Below, in pieces: positions 8,975-17,858 of a DNA stretch of 64,000 nucleotides. The notes under the pieces are model-generated. The model did not search any database, was not told the DNA's origin, and worked only from the letters and a program-made list of their open reading frames with translations. Both the position numbers and the translations under genes were made by a program. Each line of letters starts with the position of its first letter. Positions within the stretch are counted from its first letter, which is position 1. The stretch comes from Bifidobacterium pseudolongum subsp. pseudolongum DSM 20099. GTDB taxonomy: Bacteria > Actinomycetota > Actinomycetes > Actinomycetales > Bifidobacteriaceae. The DNA lies in NCBI RefSeq assembly GCF_000771225.1, contig NZ_JDTZ01000010.1:1-64000 (forward strand), given 5' to 3'.

Positions 8975-9008
8975 ATAGAAATCGGTCGCTCATACGTCCG
9001 ATTTCTAT
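8975..9008. terminator. Terminator after gluQ
   Basis: A perfect 11-bp stem (8975-8985 with 8998-9008) has a 12-base loop, 27 bases after the gluQ stop. Confidence 0.65.
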
Positions 9009-9102
9009 GGAGCGGGTCCGCATCGTGCGACATATGTGACGCGACGCGCGCCGTGCGGTATCGTAAGCCCATAGGTGAGGAAGTGGAAAGGTGGGATCCG
9101 TC

Positions 9103-9948
9103 ATGACCGCGTACATGGACCACAAGGACTTGGCGAACGAGACGATCGAGGAGGGGCGCGCCCGTGACATCGCGGACAACGTGCACCGCGTGCTCGACCG
9201 CATCGCCGCCCAGGAGGCGGCGAGCGGACGCCAGGAGGGATCCGTCACGCTTCTGGCCGCCACGAAGACGCGCGACGTGGGCGAGATCATGGCCGCGATC
9301 GACGCCGGCGTGCCCATGATCGGCGAGAACCGCCCCCAGGAGATCGTCGCCAAAATCGACGGCCTGCGCTACGCATGCGCCCAACGCGGCGTCGTGCTCG
9401 GCGCGAGCGACGTCGAAACCGTCGAAAGCCTCGCGCAGACCGACGACCCCGAGGCCCTCACGCGCCTGCCCGTGCATCTCATCGGCCAGCTGCAGAGCAA
9501 CAAGATCGGCAAGATGCTGCCCGACGTGAACACGATCGAATCCGTCGACACGCTCGCCCTCGGAGAGAAGATCGCCCGCCGCGCCGCCGCGCGCGGACGC
9601 GCCGTCGGCGTGCTCCTCGAGGTCAACGAATCCGGCGAGGAGACGAAATCCGGCTGCGCGCCCGACGAGGCCTTCGAACTGGCCCTCGAACTCGCCTCAC
9701 TCGAGGGGCTCGAACTGCAGGGGCTCATGACCGTCGGCGCGCATGTCGACGACGAACGCCGCATCCGCGCCGGCTTCGCGCATCTGCGCGACATGCGCGA
9801 CCGCGTGCGCGACTCCGGCGCCGAAGGCACCGCCTCGTGCCGCGAACTGTCGATGGGCATGAGCGGCGACATGGCGCTCGCGATCGACGAGGGCGCGACG
9901 ATCGTGCGCATCGGCACCGCGATCTTCGGCCCGCGCGACTTCGTCTGA
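9103..9948 (+). CDS. YggS-family pyridoxal phosphate homeostasis protein
   Basis: These PLP-binding proteins have the fold of alanine racemase's barrel domain but no known catalysis; they buffer PLP and amino-acid pools. The 281-residue product shows the PLP lysine at Lys55 in LLAATKTRDV, then IGENRPQEI, HLIGQLQSNKI, LLEVNESGEETKSG and the C-terminal SMGMSGDMALAIDEGATIVRIG (split as SMGMSGDM plus the following phosphate-binding loop). I placed the start at the ATG at 9103 because aaaggtgg lies 8 bases upstream; a GTG at 9091 is in frame. A palindromic hairpin follows. Confidence 0.9.
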   Translation: MTAYMDHKDLANETIEEGRARDIADNVHRVLDRIAAQEAASGRQEGSVTLLAATKTRDVGEIMAAIDAGVPMIGENRPQEIVAKIDGLRYACAQRGVVLGASDVETVESLAQTDDPEALTRLPVHLIGQLQSNKIGKMLPDVNTIESVDTLALGEKIARRAAARGRAVGVLLEVNESGEETKSGCAPDEAFELALELASLEGLELQGLMTVGAHVDDERRIRAGFAHLRDMRDRVRDSGAEGTASCRELSMGMSGDMALAIDEGATIVRIGTAIFGPRDFV

Positions 9949-10014
9949 CCCCGCGTCCGGCTCGTCCCGTGCGCGCGATGGGGGCGCGTTGCGGTGTATG
10001 GCGATTTCGTGCGG

Positions 10015-10040
10015 ATTCCATCCCCTCGAGGGGATGGAAT
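10015..10040. terminator. Perfect 26-bp palindromic terminator
   Basis: The 26 bases form a perfect palindrome centred on ctcgag. It lies about 65 bases after the YggS-family gene. A second possible hairpin (10081-10087 with 10096-10102) ahead of a run of six T at 10110 precedes the sortase gene. Confidence 0.75.
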
Positions 10041-10167
10041 GCTTGCGCTCGGCCCCCCGTCTGGTAAGCTCCCATGGCGAGGGGCGCCCATCCGCGCGCC
10101 CCGCGGACGTTTTTTCGTCGTGTCTCACACGGCAATGGGGACCGCAATCATCGGGGTGAGGACGAGC

Positions 10168-11178
10168 ATGCGCAGGAACCGTAGGACCATCACGCAGGAG
10201 CCGCAGGGCCCATGGACGCCGCCGACCTTCCGGGAGGCGACGGACATCGAGGACGTCGTGCGCCTGCGCCGTTCGCTGCGCCGGCGCATGATCGCGATGC
10301 GCGTGCTCACGGTCGTGCTCATCACCGCGGCCGTCATCGTCGGCGCCACGCCTTTCGTGCTCCAATGGAACACGGCGCGCGTCCTGTCCTCGCAAAGCCG
10401 CACGGTCGAACGGCGCGTGCTCGGCTGGCCCTACCCGCAGGCGGAGAACCGCCTCAAGGACGCCCACGCGTACAACGAGCGCCTCGCCGCGAGCGGCCAG
10501 CCGATCCTGGGCGAGGCCGTCGACCCCTTCGCGAGCGTGGCCGGCAGCTCGCACGTCACGGACAAGGACACGTCCGCCGCGAGCCAGGACGAGGAGTACC
10601 AGTCGCTGCTCGACACGGGCGGCGGCGTCATGGGCTCGATCATCATCCCGAAGATCAGCGTGGACCTGCCGATCCACCACGGCACCTCGGAACAGGCGCT
10701 CGCCTCGGGCGCCGGGCATCTGTACGGCTCGAGCCTGCCGGTGGGCGGCGATTCGACGCTGTCGGTGATCACGGGGCACCGCGGTCTCGTGGCCGCGCCG
10801 ATGTTCACGCGCCTCGACGAGATGAAGGACGGCGACTACTTCTACATCGACGTGATGGGGGAGAAGCTGGGGTACATGGTCGACCGCATCACGGTGATCG
10901 ACCCGGACGACACCTCGCAGCTGCACGTCGTGCCCGGCGAGGACCGCGTCACGCTCATGACGTGCACGCCCTACGGCGTGAACACGCAGCGTCTGCTCGT
11001 CTCCGGGCACCGCGTCTCGATCCCCTACCCGGCGCCGAATCCGACCGAGGTGCATGACGGGCGCACATGGGGTGTCCTCGCCGCGATCGCGACGCTGCTG
11101 CTCGGCCTGCTGCTGTGCGCGCTGACCTCGAAGCGACGCGGACGCCCGATGCGCATGCGGCATGCGAGCGCAAGATAA
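10168..11178 (+). CDS. srtC: Class C (pilus) sortase
   Basis: The transpeptidase polymerises LPXTG pilins into a fibre. The 336-residue protein has an N-terminal membrane segment (about 46-66), a sortase domain and a C-terminal membrane segment (about 300-322). Catalytic residues are His204 (TGHRGL), Cys266 (LMTCTPYG) and Arg275 (NTQR). A DPF tripeptide at 119-121 matches the lid motif that covers the active site in pilus sortases. The start at 10168 follows ggggtgaggac; upstream in-frame ATG codons would add 58 unrelated residues. It precedes the two pilin genes but is separated from them by a 13-bp hairpin and about 380 bases. Confidence 0.93.
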   Translation: MRRNRRTITQEPQGPWTPPTFREATDIEDVVRLRRSLRRRMIAMRVLTVVLITAAVIVGATPFVLQWNTARVLSSQSRTVERRVLGWPYPQAENRLKDAHAYNERLAASGQPILGEAVDPFASVAGSSHVTDKDTSAASQDEEYQSLLDTGGGVMGSIIIPKISVDLPIHHGTSEQALASGAGHLYGSSLPVGGDSTLSVITGHRGLVAAPMFTRLDEMKDGDYFYIDVMGEKLGYMVDRITVIDPDDTSQLHVVPGEDRVTLMTCTPYGVNTQRLLVSGHRVSIPYPAPNPTEVHDGRTWGVLAAIATLLLGLLLCALTSKRRGRPMRMRHASAR

Positions 11179-11237
11179 TGCGCGTGCGGAAGCGGAATAA
11201 TGCATAGGTAATTACACGCGCGAAGATGCGGATGATG

Positions 11238-11268
11238 ACGGCCCGTCGGGGGATTCCCGGCGGGCCGT
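11238..11268. terminator. Terminator between sortase and pilin genes
   Basis: A 13-bp stem with one G-U pair (11238-11250 with 11256-11268) lies 59 bases after the sortase stop. The rest of the 377-base gap is AT-richer and must hold the promoter for the pilin genes; I could not fix its boxes. Confidence 0.75.
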
Positions 11269-11555
11269 GTCCGTATTGTGGGATTATGCGACAGGACCCT
11301 TGGCATCGTTGGGAACGCCATGGTCAGATGGGCTCGATTTGCGGGAGGGGGTTGTATTTTCACAAAAAATTCACAGTGCGATGAAGGGGATACTTCAAGG
11401 GGGTGACTTTGGCTTCAATCAAAGGCTTGTCGGTATATTGAGGGTGAAATCGCCCTCTTCTGGAGTATAGACAATCGATTTTCGCTCTTGTAGGCTCGGG
11501 GAAAGAACGATTTTTCTATGCCAAAGTTTGGAGAGATTCGGAGGGGAACACACTC

Positions 11556-14297
11556 ATGAGAGGACCAAAACGCCTTCTCGCGCGCCATGGCGCGCAAGCC
11601 GATGAAGAAAGGAACGGCCGGACGCCGGTGCGCAAACTCGTCGCCACGTTTTGCGCCGTCGCGATGAGCGTCGGCATGGCCGGCGTGAGCATGTCCGCCT
11701 ACGCCGACGACCAGCAGCCGGCCGAAGACGCCACGACCACCGTGGAAGCCACCCCGGAGGTCCAGCCCTCCGAGGACGCCACCGTGGATGCGCAGCCGGA
11801 AGTCGACGCGACGGATGCGCATCCTGAAGCGATCACCACCGACGCCCCGGCGGTCGCCGCCGTCGGCGACGCCGCACCGACCGCCGATGGAGACGCGCCT
11901 GATTTCAGCAAGAAGGTCAAGTATAACGACGACGGCACCTACACGCTGAGCATGAACGTGTCCGGCAAGGGCGGTGAGACCACCGGTACGACTGTGACCC
12001 CGCTGGATATCGCGCTCGTGCTGGACGTGTCGGGAAGCATGGCGTGGCCATCGGAGAAGATCGATAGCGCAGCCATTGACACATCAGAGACCTATAAGAT
12101 TTATAGATACAATACTTATGTGACTGTCTCCTACAGGAACGGAAACTGGAGGACGCAGTCGGGTAGAGTCGTAGACCCAGCTACCGATCAGTTTTACAGC
12201 AATGACACGCGTCTTGCCGTTCTTCAGTCTTCTATTGACAATTTTTTGACTAAGGTCAATACCAAGAATGGAGAAATAAGTGAAGCCGGTAAGAAGATCC
12301 AAGTCTCTCTTATCACTTATGCTAACGATGGTATCATTAATCAGACTCTGACCTCTGATGTTGGTGTCGTGAAGACGGCAGTTCGGAAGCTGAATGCTGG
12401 TGGTGCAACTAATGCCGCTGCAGGCCTGAATCTGGCTCATACGGCGTTGACAGGGTCGGGCGCGCGGTCTGATTCGCAGCGCGTAGTGATTTTCTATAGC
12501 GATGGTCAGCCGACAACGAGTAACTCTTTTTCTCCAGCTGTGGCTAGTAGCGCCATTAATTATGCGCATACGCTGAAGACGGACGATAAGGCTACCGTCT
12601 ATTCCATCAGTGCGGATCCCGACGCTACTACAACCGGTACTACCAATACCGACCTGTTTATGAGCTATGTATCATCAAATTATCCCGGTGCGAGGGGTGT
12701 TGACAGTCCGAGCACTAACAACTGGGCGACGCCTGGTGATCGTGGTCCTGGTGACTATTACACTGCCGTTTCCGGTGACGAAAGCCTTGACAACATCTTC
12801 GATGGCATCTTCAATGATATCACGAAGGGCAGTGTGTTCACGAACGTCTCCATGACGGACACCCTGTCGCAGTACGTGGAATTCGTGAATGCTGATGCGG
12901 CCAATTCCAATTATGGCGCCAGACTCGTCGTGCGTAACTCTGCCGGCGAAGAAGTGACGGATCTGACCGAGGTCGGACTGCCTACCGAGAGCCAAGAAAC
13001 ATACCAGATCACGTCGTCCGATGGCAAGACGGTTTCCATCGAGTTCCCGGCGGGTTATGCGCTGAGGGACGGGTTCACCTACTCGCTGGAATACCAGATC
13101 AAGCCGTCTGATATCGCTTACACCGAGTACGCCACGAACGGATATCCCAAGGCCCCAGAAGGCATCGGTGCCGACGGTACTGGTGACAGCTCCGCAGGTC
13201 AACCAGGCTTCCGTAGCAACAATGAGGCTCACATCTCCTATACGCCTCGCGTGGATGGTGTGGAACAGTCTGGGGTCATCGGTGCATTCCCCCATCCGGT
13301 GGTTCAGGTGCACTACACGCCGACCAAACAGACGCCCATTTCCGTCGAGAAGACCGTGGACGGCAACGGCACTTGGCGCGACGGCGACTCCTTCCGGTTC
13401 ACGATCGCGGCCCAGGACAATGCCCCGCTTCCCGCGAATGACTCTATCACGATCGGCAAGCCGAAGCCCGGCTCGTTGGCGACGGCGCAGTTCGGCACGA
13501 TCGAGTACACCGCGCCTGGTGAGTACAACTACACCGTGACGGAAACGCCCAATGAGCAGAACAAGCACTATGTGTATTCCAAGGCTGAATATGATGTGCA
13601 GGTCAAGGTCGTTCAGACCGGTTCCGATACGCCGCGAGCTCTCGAGATCGAGTCGGTTAAGTGGACCCAGAAGAAGACGGATGACGGTTCGAACGGCAGT
13701 ACCTCTGGAACCGTTATGCCGCTGAAGTTCACCAACACGGCAGCCACGGCCACGCTGGCCGCCAACACCGTCAAGGTCCAGAAGACCGTGAACGGCGCCG
13801 GTGCCAAGTGGGACAGCTTTGGCTTCCAGATGACTCCGGTCTCCGCTCCCGAATCCGTCACTCCCGGCGAGACTCTGATCACGACCGTCACGACGGACAG
13901 TCCGGATCTGCAGGCCGGTTTCGATGAACTCACCTTCGACACGCCGGGTACCTACACCTACCGCGTGACCGAGGTGAAGCCGGACAACGCCGCCGGATTC
14001 CAGTACTCCCAGGCCTCCTATCTCGTGACCGTCACCGTGGAACAGGCTGCTGACAACAGCCTAACCGCTACGGCGGCCGTCACTCAGGAGAAGGACGACA
14101 ACGGAGCCGTCAAGACCGGTACGGTGACGGGCGCGCTGCCCTTCACCAACACCTGGGTCGCGGTGTCCAACCTGCCGTTAACCGGTGAGGGCGGGGCGAC
14201 CCCGATGCTCTGGCTGGCCATCGGCGGCGGACTGGGCGCCCTCGCGCTCCTGGCCGCGGGCGGAGCCGCCATCTGGCGCAAGCGTCGCCTGATCTGA
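11556..14297 (+). CDS. Pilus tip adhesin with von Willebrand A domain, LPLTG anchor
   Basis: A 913-residue surface protein, probably the minor or tip pilin that binds host or matrix targets. It has a long Arg-rich signal peptide ending near residue 50 (MSAYADD). A Thr/Glu/Asp/Ala-rich stretch follows to about 115, and then a VWA domain with the metal site DVSGS at 157-161. Two pilin isopeptide domains start near residue 593 (EKTVDGNGTW) and 737 (QKTVNGAGAKW). LPLTG lies at 873-877, followed by a hydrophobic helix and the RKRR tail. SD ggagggg precedes the ATG by about 10 bases. The stretch from about 12060 to 12760, inside the VWA domain, is distinctly AT-rich and uses rarer codons than the rest, which suggests replacement by recombination. 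Confidence 0.92.
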   Translation: MRGPKRLLARHGAQADEERNGRTPVRKLVATFCAVAMSVGMAGVSMSAYADDQQPAEDATTTVEATPEVQPSEDATVDAQPEVDATDAHPEAITTDAPAVAAVGDAAPTADGDAPDFSKKVKYNDDGTYTLSMNVSGKGGETTGTTVTPLDIALVLDVSGSMAWPSEKIDSAAIDTSETYKIYRYNTYVTVSYRNGNWRTQSGRVVDPATDQFYSNDTRLAVLQSSIDNFLTKVNTKNGEISEAGKKIQVSLITYANDGIINQTLTSDVGVVKTAVRKLNAGGATNAAAGLNLAHTALTGSGARSDSQRVVIFYSDGQPTTSNSFSPAVASSAINYAHTLKTDDKATVYSISADPDATTTGTTNTDLFMSYVSSNYPGARGVDSPSTNNWATPGDRGPGDYYTAVSGDESLDNIFDGIFNDITKGSVFTNVSMTDTLSQYVEFVNADAANSNYGARLVVRNSAGEEVTDLTEVGLPTESQETYQITSSDGKTVSIEFPAGYALRDGFTYSLEYQIKPSDIAYTEYATNGYPKAPEGIGADGTGDSSAGQPGFRSNNEAHISYTPRVDGVEQSGVIGAFPHPVVQVHYTPTKQTPISVEKTVDGNGTWRDGDSFRFTIAAQDNAPLPANDSITIGKPKPGSLATAQFGTIEYTAPGEYNYTVTETPNEQNKHYVYSKAEYDVQVKVVQTGSDTPRALEIESVKWTQKKTDDGSNGSTSGTVMPLKFTNTAATATLAANTVKVQKTVNGAGAKWDSFGFQMTPVSAPESVTPGETLITTVTTDSPDLQAGFDELTFDTPGTYTYRVTEVKPDNAAGFQYSQASYLVTVTVEQAADNSLTATAAVTQEKDDNGAVKTGTVTGALPFTNTWVAVSNLPLTGEGGATPMLWLAIGGGLGALALLAAGGAAIWRKRRLI

Positions 14298-14310
14298 CCG
14301 CCATATCCTT

Positions 14311-14340
14311 CCGCGGCCGAGGTCCCATCCTCGGCCGCGG
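14311..14340. terminator. Perfect GC-rich hairpin between the pilin genes
   Basis: A perfect 12-bp stem (14311-14322 with 14329-14340) has a 6-base loop, 13 bases after the tip-pilin stop. No T tract follows, so it may only reduce read-through or protect the mRNA 3' end. Confidence 0.65.
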
Positions 14341-14432
14341 CCCCTCCGCCCGCACGGGCGAAGCGACAACTGAAGAGACAAGATGTAGTGCAATGACTCA
14401 ATGCAGTGTGAAGGGACGTTGCACGCAATGTT

Positions 14433-14468
14433 CGGGAGCCGCACGGCTTTCCGCCCACACGGCTCCCG
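14433..14468 (+). promoter_or_regulatory. Hairpin just before the backbone pilin ribosome site
   Basis: A 9-bp perfect stem (14433-14441 with 14460-14468) ends 27 bases before the backbone pilin start. Together with the hairpin at 14311 it could set the ratio of tip to backbone pilin by attenuation or RNA processing. That role is inference. Confidence 0.4.
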
Positions 14469-14495
14469 GCGCACACCATAGAGAAGGAAACAACC

Positions 14496-15971
14496 ATGAA
14501 TCTCAAACGAGTATTCGCAGGTGTCGCCGCAGCCGCGACGATGCTCGGCGGCCTGGCCCTCGGCGCCGCAACCGCCACCGCGGCGGATGCCACGGCCAAT
14601 ACCATCACCATCAATGGTGACGTCAACGGACGTGAGTTCACCGCTTACCTGCTCGGTGAGTACACGAACCCCGTCGTGAGCAACAGCGCCGTGACGTCGG
14701 TCGATTTCAATCAGTCCACAGCTTGGAAGAACCCGTCCATCGCGGCAGCCGCGCAGACCGCGGCCGCGGTGGCCCCGGCGACCACGATTCCAGACCAGTA
14801 CAAGGGCAATGAACTCGCGTGGATCGCTTCGCTGAGCCAGACCGGCGACGCCGCGCGTCTGCGCGCATTCGCTGACGCGTTGCGTGCGGCAACGTCGAAG
14901 CCCGCGCCGTCCACCACCGTCACAGGTGCCGATGGAACGGCCGTCATTTCGGGCCTCACCCCCGGTTACTATCTCGTCACTGACGGCGACGGTGCGCCCA
15001 TCTTGGTCGGCACGAACATCATCGCCGACGGCACCGTCTACACCACGTTGAACGGCGCAACGCTGGCAACCGCCTTCGCGAAGCCCACCCAGCCCACCAA
15101 GCCCGGCAAGGAAGTGGACGGCGACACCCAGGGCACCGTTTCTCTGGGCGACGTGCTGACCTATACCATCACCGGCGTGATCCCGGGCAATCCCAGTGGT
15201 ACTGAACTGAAGATGAAGTTCAAGGATGTGGCTTCCAAGGGCCTGACGCTTCCGTCGACCACGGATGGCTTCGAGGTGAGGATCGGCGGTGCAGTCTACA
15301 ACGCGTATACGCTGACGCAGACCATCGACGCAAACACCAAGGAGACCACGACCGAGTTCGACCTCGGTGATGTGAAGGCATTCGCCGGCCAGACCGTGAC
15401 GATCACCTATAACGCGACGGTCAATGAGGATGCGGTGGATAAGGTGAACAACACCGCGTATGTGTACGATCCGTACACCGGCCAGTACGTCGAAGAAGGA
15501 ACCCCTGTCGAGAACAAGCTGTACTCCTTCGACTTCACCAAGCAGGATGCCGACGGCAACGCGCTTGCAGGCGCTGAGTTCACGATCTCCGGCGATAACA
15601 TCGATGAGGATTACACCGCCAATGGCGGCGTGACCACCGTCACGTCGGGCACCGACGGCAAGGTGACGTTCAAGGGCCTTGCGGCCGGCGAATATACCGT
15701 CCAGGAAACCAAGGTCCCGAACGGTTTCCTGCAGAACGTGAAGCCCGAATTCACCGTCACGATCGACGCGGAAGGCAATGTCACCTTCGGTACGGACGTA
15801 TGGGGTCTGATGAAGGACGGAGTCGTCAAGAACGTCAAGTCTGTCACCCAGCTGCCGCTCACCGGTGCGGCGGGCATCACGATGCTCATCGTCGTGGCCC
15901 TCCTGCTTGGTGGTGCCGCTGCTCTGATCGGCGTGCGTTCCCACAGCCTCAAGCGTCAGCTGACCGCCTGA
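14496..15971 (+). CDS. Major (backbone) pilin, LPLTG anchor
   Basis: This protein should form the shaft of the pilus. The 491-residue product has a signal peptide of about 29 residues. An N-terminal domain follows, then an isopeptide-forming D2-type domain, starting near the KPGKEVDGDTQG segment whose Lys residues are candidates for the inter-subunit link. A CnaB/SpaA-like domain comes next, with the E-box YTVQET at 400-405 (Glu404). The LPLTG signal at 453-457 precedes a membrane helix and an SLKRQLTA tail. The Shine-Dalgarno agaaggaaa precedes the ATG. Codon use is the high-GC type of the rest of the window, unlike the middle of the upstream gene. Confidence 0.93.
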   Translation: MNLKRVFAGVAAAATMLGGLALGAATATAADATANTITINGDVNGREFTAYLLGEYTNPVVSNSAVTSVDFNQSTAWKNPSIAAAAQTAAAVAPATTIPDQYKGNELAWIASLSQTGDAARLRAFADALRAATSKPAPSTTVTGADGTAVISGLTPGYYLVTDGDGAPILVGTNIIADGTVYTTLNGATLATAFAKPTQPTKPGKEVDGDTQGTVSLGDVLTYTITGVIPGNPSGTELKMKFKDVASKGLTLPSTTDGFEVRIGGAVYNAYTLTQTIDANTKETTTEFDLGDVKAFAGQTVTITYNATVNEDAVDKVNNTAYVYDPYTGQYVEEGTPVENKLYSFDFTKQDADGNALAGAEFTISGDNIDEDYTANGGVTTVTSGTDGKVTFKGLAAGEYTVQETKVPNGFLQNVKPEFTVTIDAEGNVTFGTDVWGLMKDGVVKNVKSVTQLPLTGAAGITMLIVVALLLGGAAALIGVRSHSLKRQLTA

Positions 15972-15982
15972 GACCGGTAATT

Positions 15983-16008
15983 GGGCGCGGGTCGTCAGGC
16001 TCGCGCCC
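15983..16008 (+). terminator. Hairpin after the backbone pilin
   Basis: A 7-bp GC stem (15983-15989 with 16002-16008), 11 bases after the stop codon. No T run. Confidence 0.55.
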
Positions 16009-16124
16009 GTCTGCCGCCTTCGTTCCTCGCGGCACTGACTTTCGATCTGCGCCACACGCTTTTATCTCCGGCGTGTCGGTCATGCTCGTCAGATTCGGTC
16101 GCCTGTGGACGAAGGCGGGATAGG

Positions 16125-16160
16125 GGGCTCCCTGCAGGCATCAACGCCGGGGCCCTTTTT
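16125..16160 (+). terminator. Second terminator, with T tract, after the pilus locus
   Basis: A 7-bp stem with one G-U pair (16125-16131 with 16149-16155) is followed by five T. It is the most convincing intrinsic terminator for the pilin transcript. The remaining 200 bases to the next gene hold no gene that I can support. Confidence 0.65.
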
Positions 16161-16368
16161 CTCATGGTTGCGCGGTTCAGGCCGTATACGCACATGTGCG
16201 ATGCGCGATATTCGTAACATCATGATTGACATAGTGGGATACAATGGTGAGCTGTCAGCGTCTGACGGCCGCGGGCGTGGGCAAGAGTAGTTGGGTGCCT
16301 GCGCTGAGGGGCAGTGCATATACATCATGGCTGAAGAGGCCACGAGTGCTCGTGAGAAGGAGCTTACA

Positions 16369-16923
16369 ATGACGGCTGGCGGGGGTGGGGTGTTCAGCGC
16401 CGAAGAGATCGTATACCTGAAAACATTGCCGGCGGTTGCGGACGCCACACGGAATCGCATCATCTATGCCGAGTCATTCAAGGTCGACTGTGTGCTGAGG
16501 TACGCACAAGGGGAATCGCCGGTCCAACTATTCCGCGAGGCGGGTTTGGACCCATCGCTCATTGGATACAAGCGCATCGAATGTGCCATCGCACGGTGGC
16601 GCCGGCAGATGAATGTGGCAGTGACACCCGTGAAACGGACTCATGCCCGCCGTACCCATGCCGACGCAGCCAATCCACTCAGTGTCGCAGGTGGCGCCAC
16701 TTCGTTTGTGACACAGCCGGTTGACGCGCGCGGCGATATTCGGGATGTGCTGATTGCGCAGCAAGTGCGACGCATCGATGAGCTGGAGCGTCAAGTGGAT
16801 GCGCTGTCGCGCCGACTGCAATATTGTTCGGCACAGCACGATGCCGTTGGGGAACCCGGCGCTGAGGTGCCGGCTGCAGGCGGCTCCGACTCCATGGGCG
16901 CTTCTGACGGAACCGGAGCGTAG
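16369..16923 (+). CDS. HTH-containing protein of unknown function
   Basis: I do not recognise a characterised family. The 184-residue protein has an N-terminal region (about residues 10-85) that reads as a helix-turn-helix of the type found in transposase OrfA-like proteins: an AFK/SFK-like helix followed by ESPVQLFREAGLDPSLIGYKR. A predicted coiled coil follows at about 124-150 (QQVRRIDELERQVDALSRRL), and then a Gly/Ser/Ala-rich disordered tail. No catalytic domain is attached. The ATG at 16369 has gaaggag seven bases upstream; in-frame starts at 16291 and 16327 lack such a site. Its stop is 10 bases before the FAH gene start. Confidence 0.7.
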   Translation: MTAGGGGVFSAEEIVYLKTLPAVADATRNRIIYAESFKVDCVLRYAQGESPVQLFREAGLDPSLIGYKRIECAIARWRRQMNVAVTPVKRTHARRTHADAANPLSVAGGATSFVTQPVDARGDIRDVLIAQQVRRIDELERQVDALSRRLQYCSAQHDAVGEPGAEVPAAGGSDSMGASDGTGA

Positions 16924-16933
16924 ACTGGGGCAC

Positions 16934-17752
16934 ATGAGACTCGCACGTTTTTCCCAGGATGACACGCCCCGATACGCGTTTGTGCAGACCGACGAGGCGG
17001 ACGGCAATGATTATCTCGTGGTGCTCGACGGCTACCCGCTCGCCGGGCAGGTCAGCCCGACCGGCGAGCGCATTCCGCTCGACGCGGACGGCGTGCGCCT
17101 GCTCTCCCCGGTGATTCCCTCGAAGGTGTATGGGCTGGCCAAGAACTACGAGGCGCATGCCCAATACATGTATGAGCATGGGCAGTCCACGGTGGAGCAC
17201 GCGCCTGAAGAGATGGTGATCTTCATGAAGCCCTCGACGTCGGTGATCGGCCCCGACGACCCGATTGTGTACCCGCCGTGCTCGCGCGACATGAATTTCG
17301 AGCCGGAGGTGGCCGTGGTGATTGGCCGCATCGCCAAGAACGTGCCGGTCGAGCGCGCGATGGATTACGTGCTCGGCTTCACCTGCGTCAACGACGTGAC
17401 CCTGCGTGACCTGCAGCAGGGCGATCCGATGTGGACGCGCGCGAAGGGCTTCGACACCTCGTGCCCGCTCGGCCCATGGCTCGTGACGAAGGATGAGTTC
17501 GATTGGCGCGACGCGGCGATCTCGTTCTCGCTCAACGGCGAGGTGGTCGACAAGGCGAGCGGCACAACCGCGAACCTGATCCACGACATCCCTTCGCAGA
17601 TCGCGTTCATCTCGAGCTTCTCCACATTGCTGCCCGGCGACGTGATCCTGACCGGCACCCCGGACGCTTCCGGAAACCTTGTGCCCGGTGATGAAGCCGT
17701 GGTGCATGTGGAAGGCATCGGCGACTTGCGCAACGTCGTCGTCCGCGGCTGA
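16934..17752 (+). CDS. Fumarylacetoacetate hydrolase family protein
   Basis: Members hydrolyse or decarboxylate beta-diketone or acylpyruvate compounds with a bound Mg or Mn ion; the substrate here cannot be told from sequence. The 272-residue protein has a small N-terminal domain and the FAH core with VYGLAKNYEAH, VIFMKPSTSVIGPDDPI, and the metal pattern Glu-x-Glu (FEPE) followed 29 residues later by Asp in NDVTLRD. It ends with TGTPDASG, also typical. Only a weak Shine-Dalgarno site (ggggc) precedes the ATG, and the gene lies 10 bases after the HTH gene, so it may be translated by coupling. Confidence 0.88.
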   Translation: MRLARFSQDDTPRYAFVQTDEADGNDYLVVLDGYPLAGQVSPTGERIPLDADGVRLLSPVIPSKVYGLAKNYEAHAQYMYEHGQSTVEHAPEEMVIFMKPSTSVIGPDDPIVYPPCSRDMNFEPEVAVVIGRIAKNVPVERAMDYVLGFTCVNDVTLRDLQQGDPMWTRAKGFDTSCPLGPWLVTKDEFDWRDAAISFSLNGEVVDKASGTTANLIHDIPSQIAFISSFSTLLPGDVILTGTPDASGNLVPGDEAVVHVEGIGDLRNVVVRG

Positions 17753-17858
17753 GCCATTCCGCCATTCCCGCCGGCATTGTCATATCTGCGACCATATTCG
17801 CCATATCGGTGGCCCGTCGCACCCTATCCGCTGCAGGCGGGGCGCCCATCCGGCGATA

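Noticed and set aside
11340-11405. Poly-G tract for phase variation of the pilin genes
   Set aside because: The G runs are only five bases long and lie outside a coding start, too short for typical slippage.
16226-16245. TTGACA and TACAAT boxes that look like a promoter
   Set aside because: The spacer is only 8 bases, far from the 16-18 needed, so the two boxes cannot be used together.
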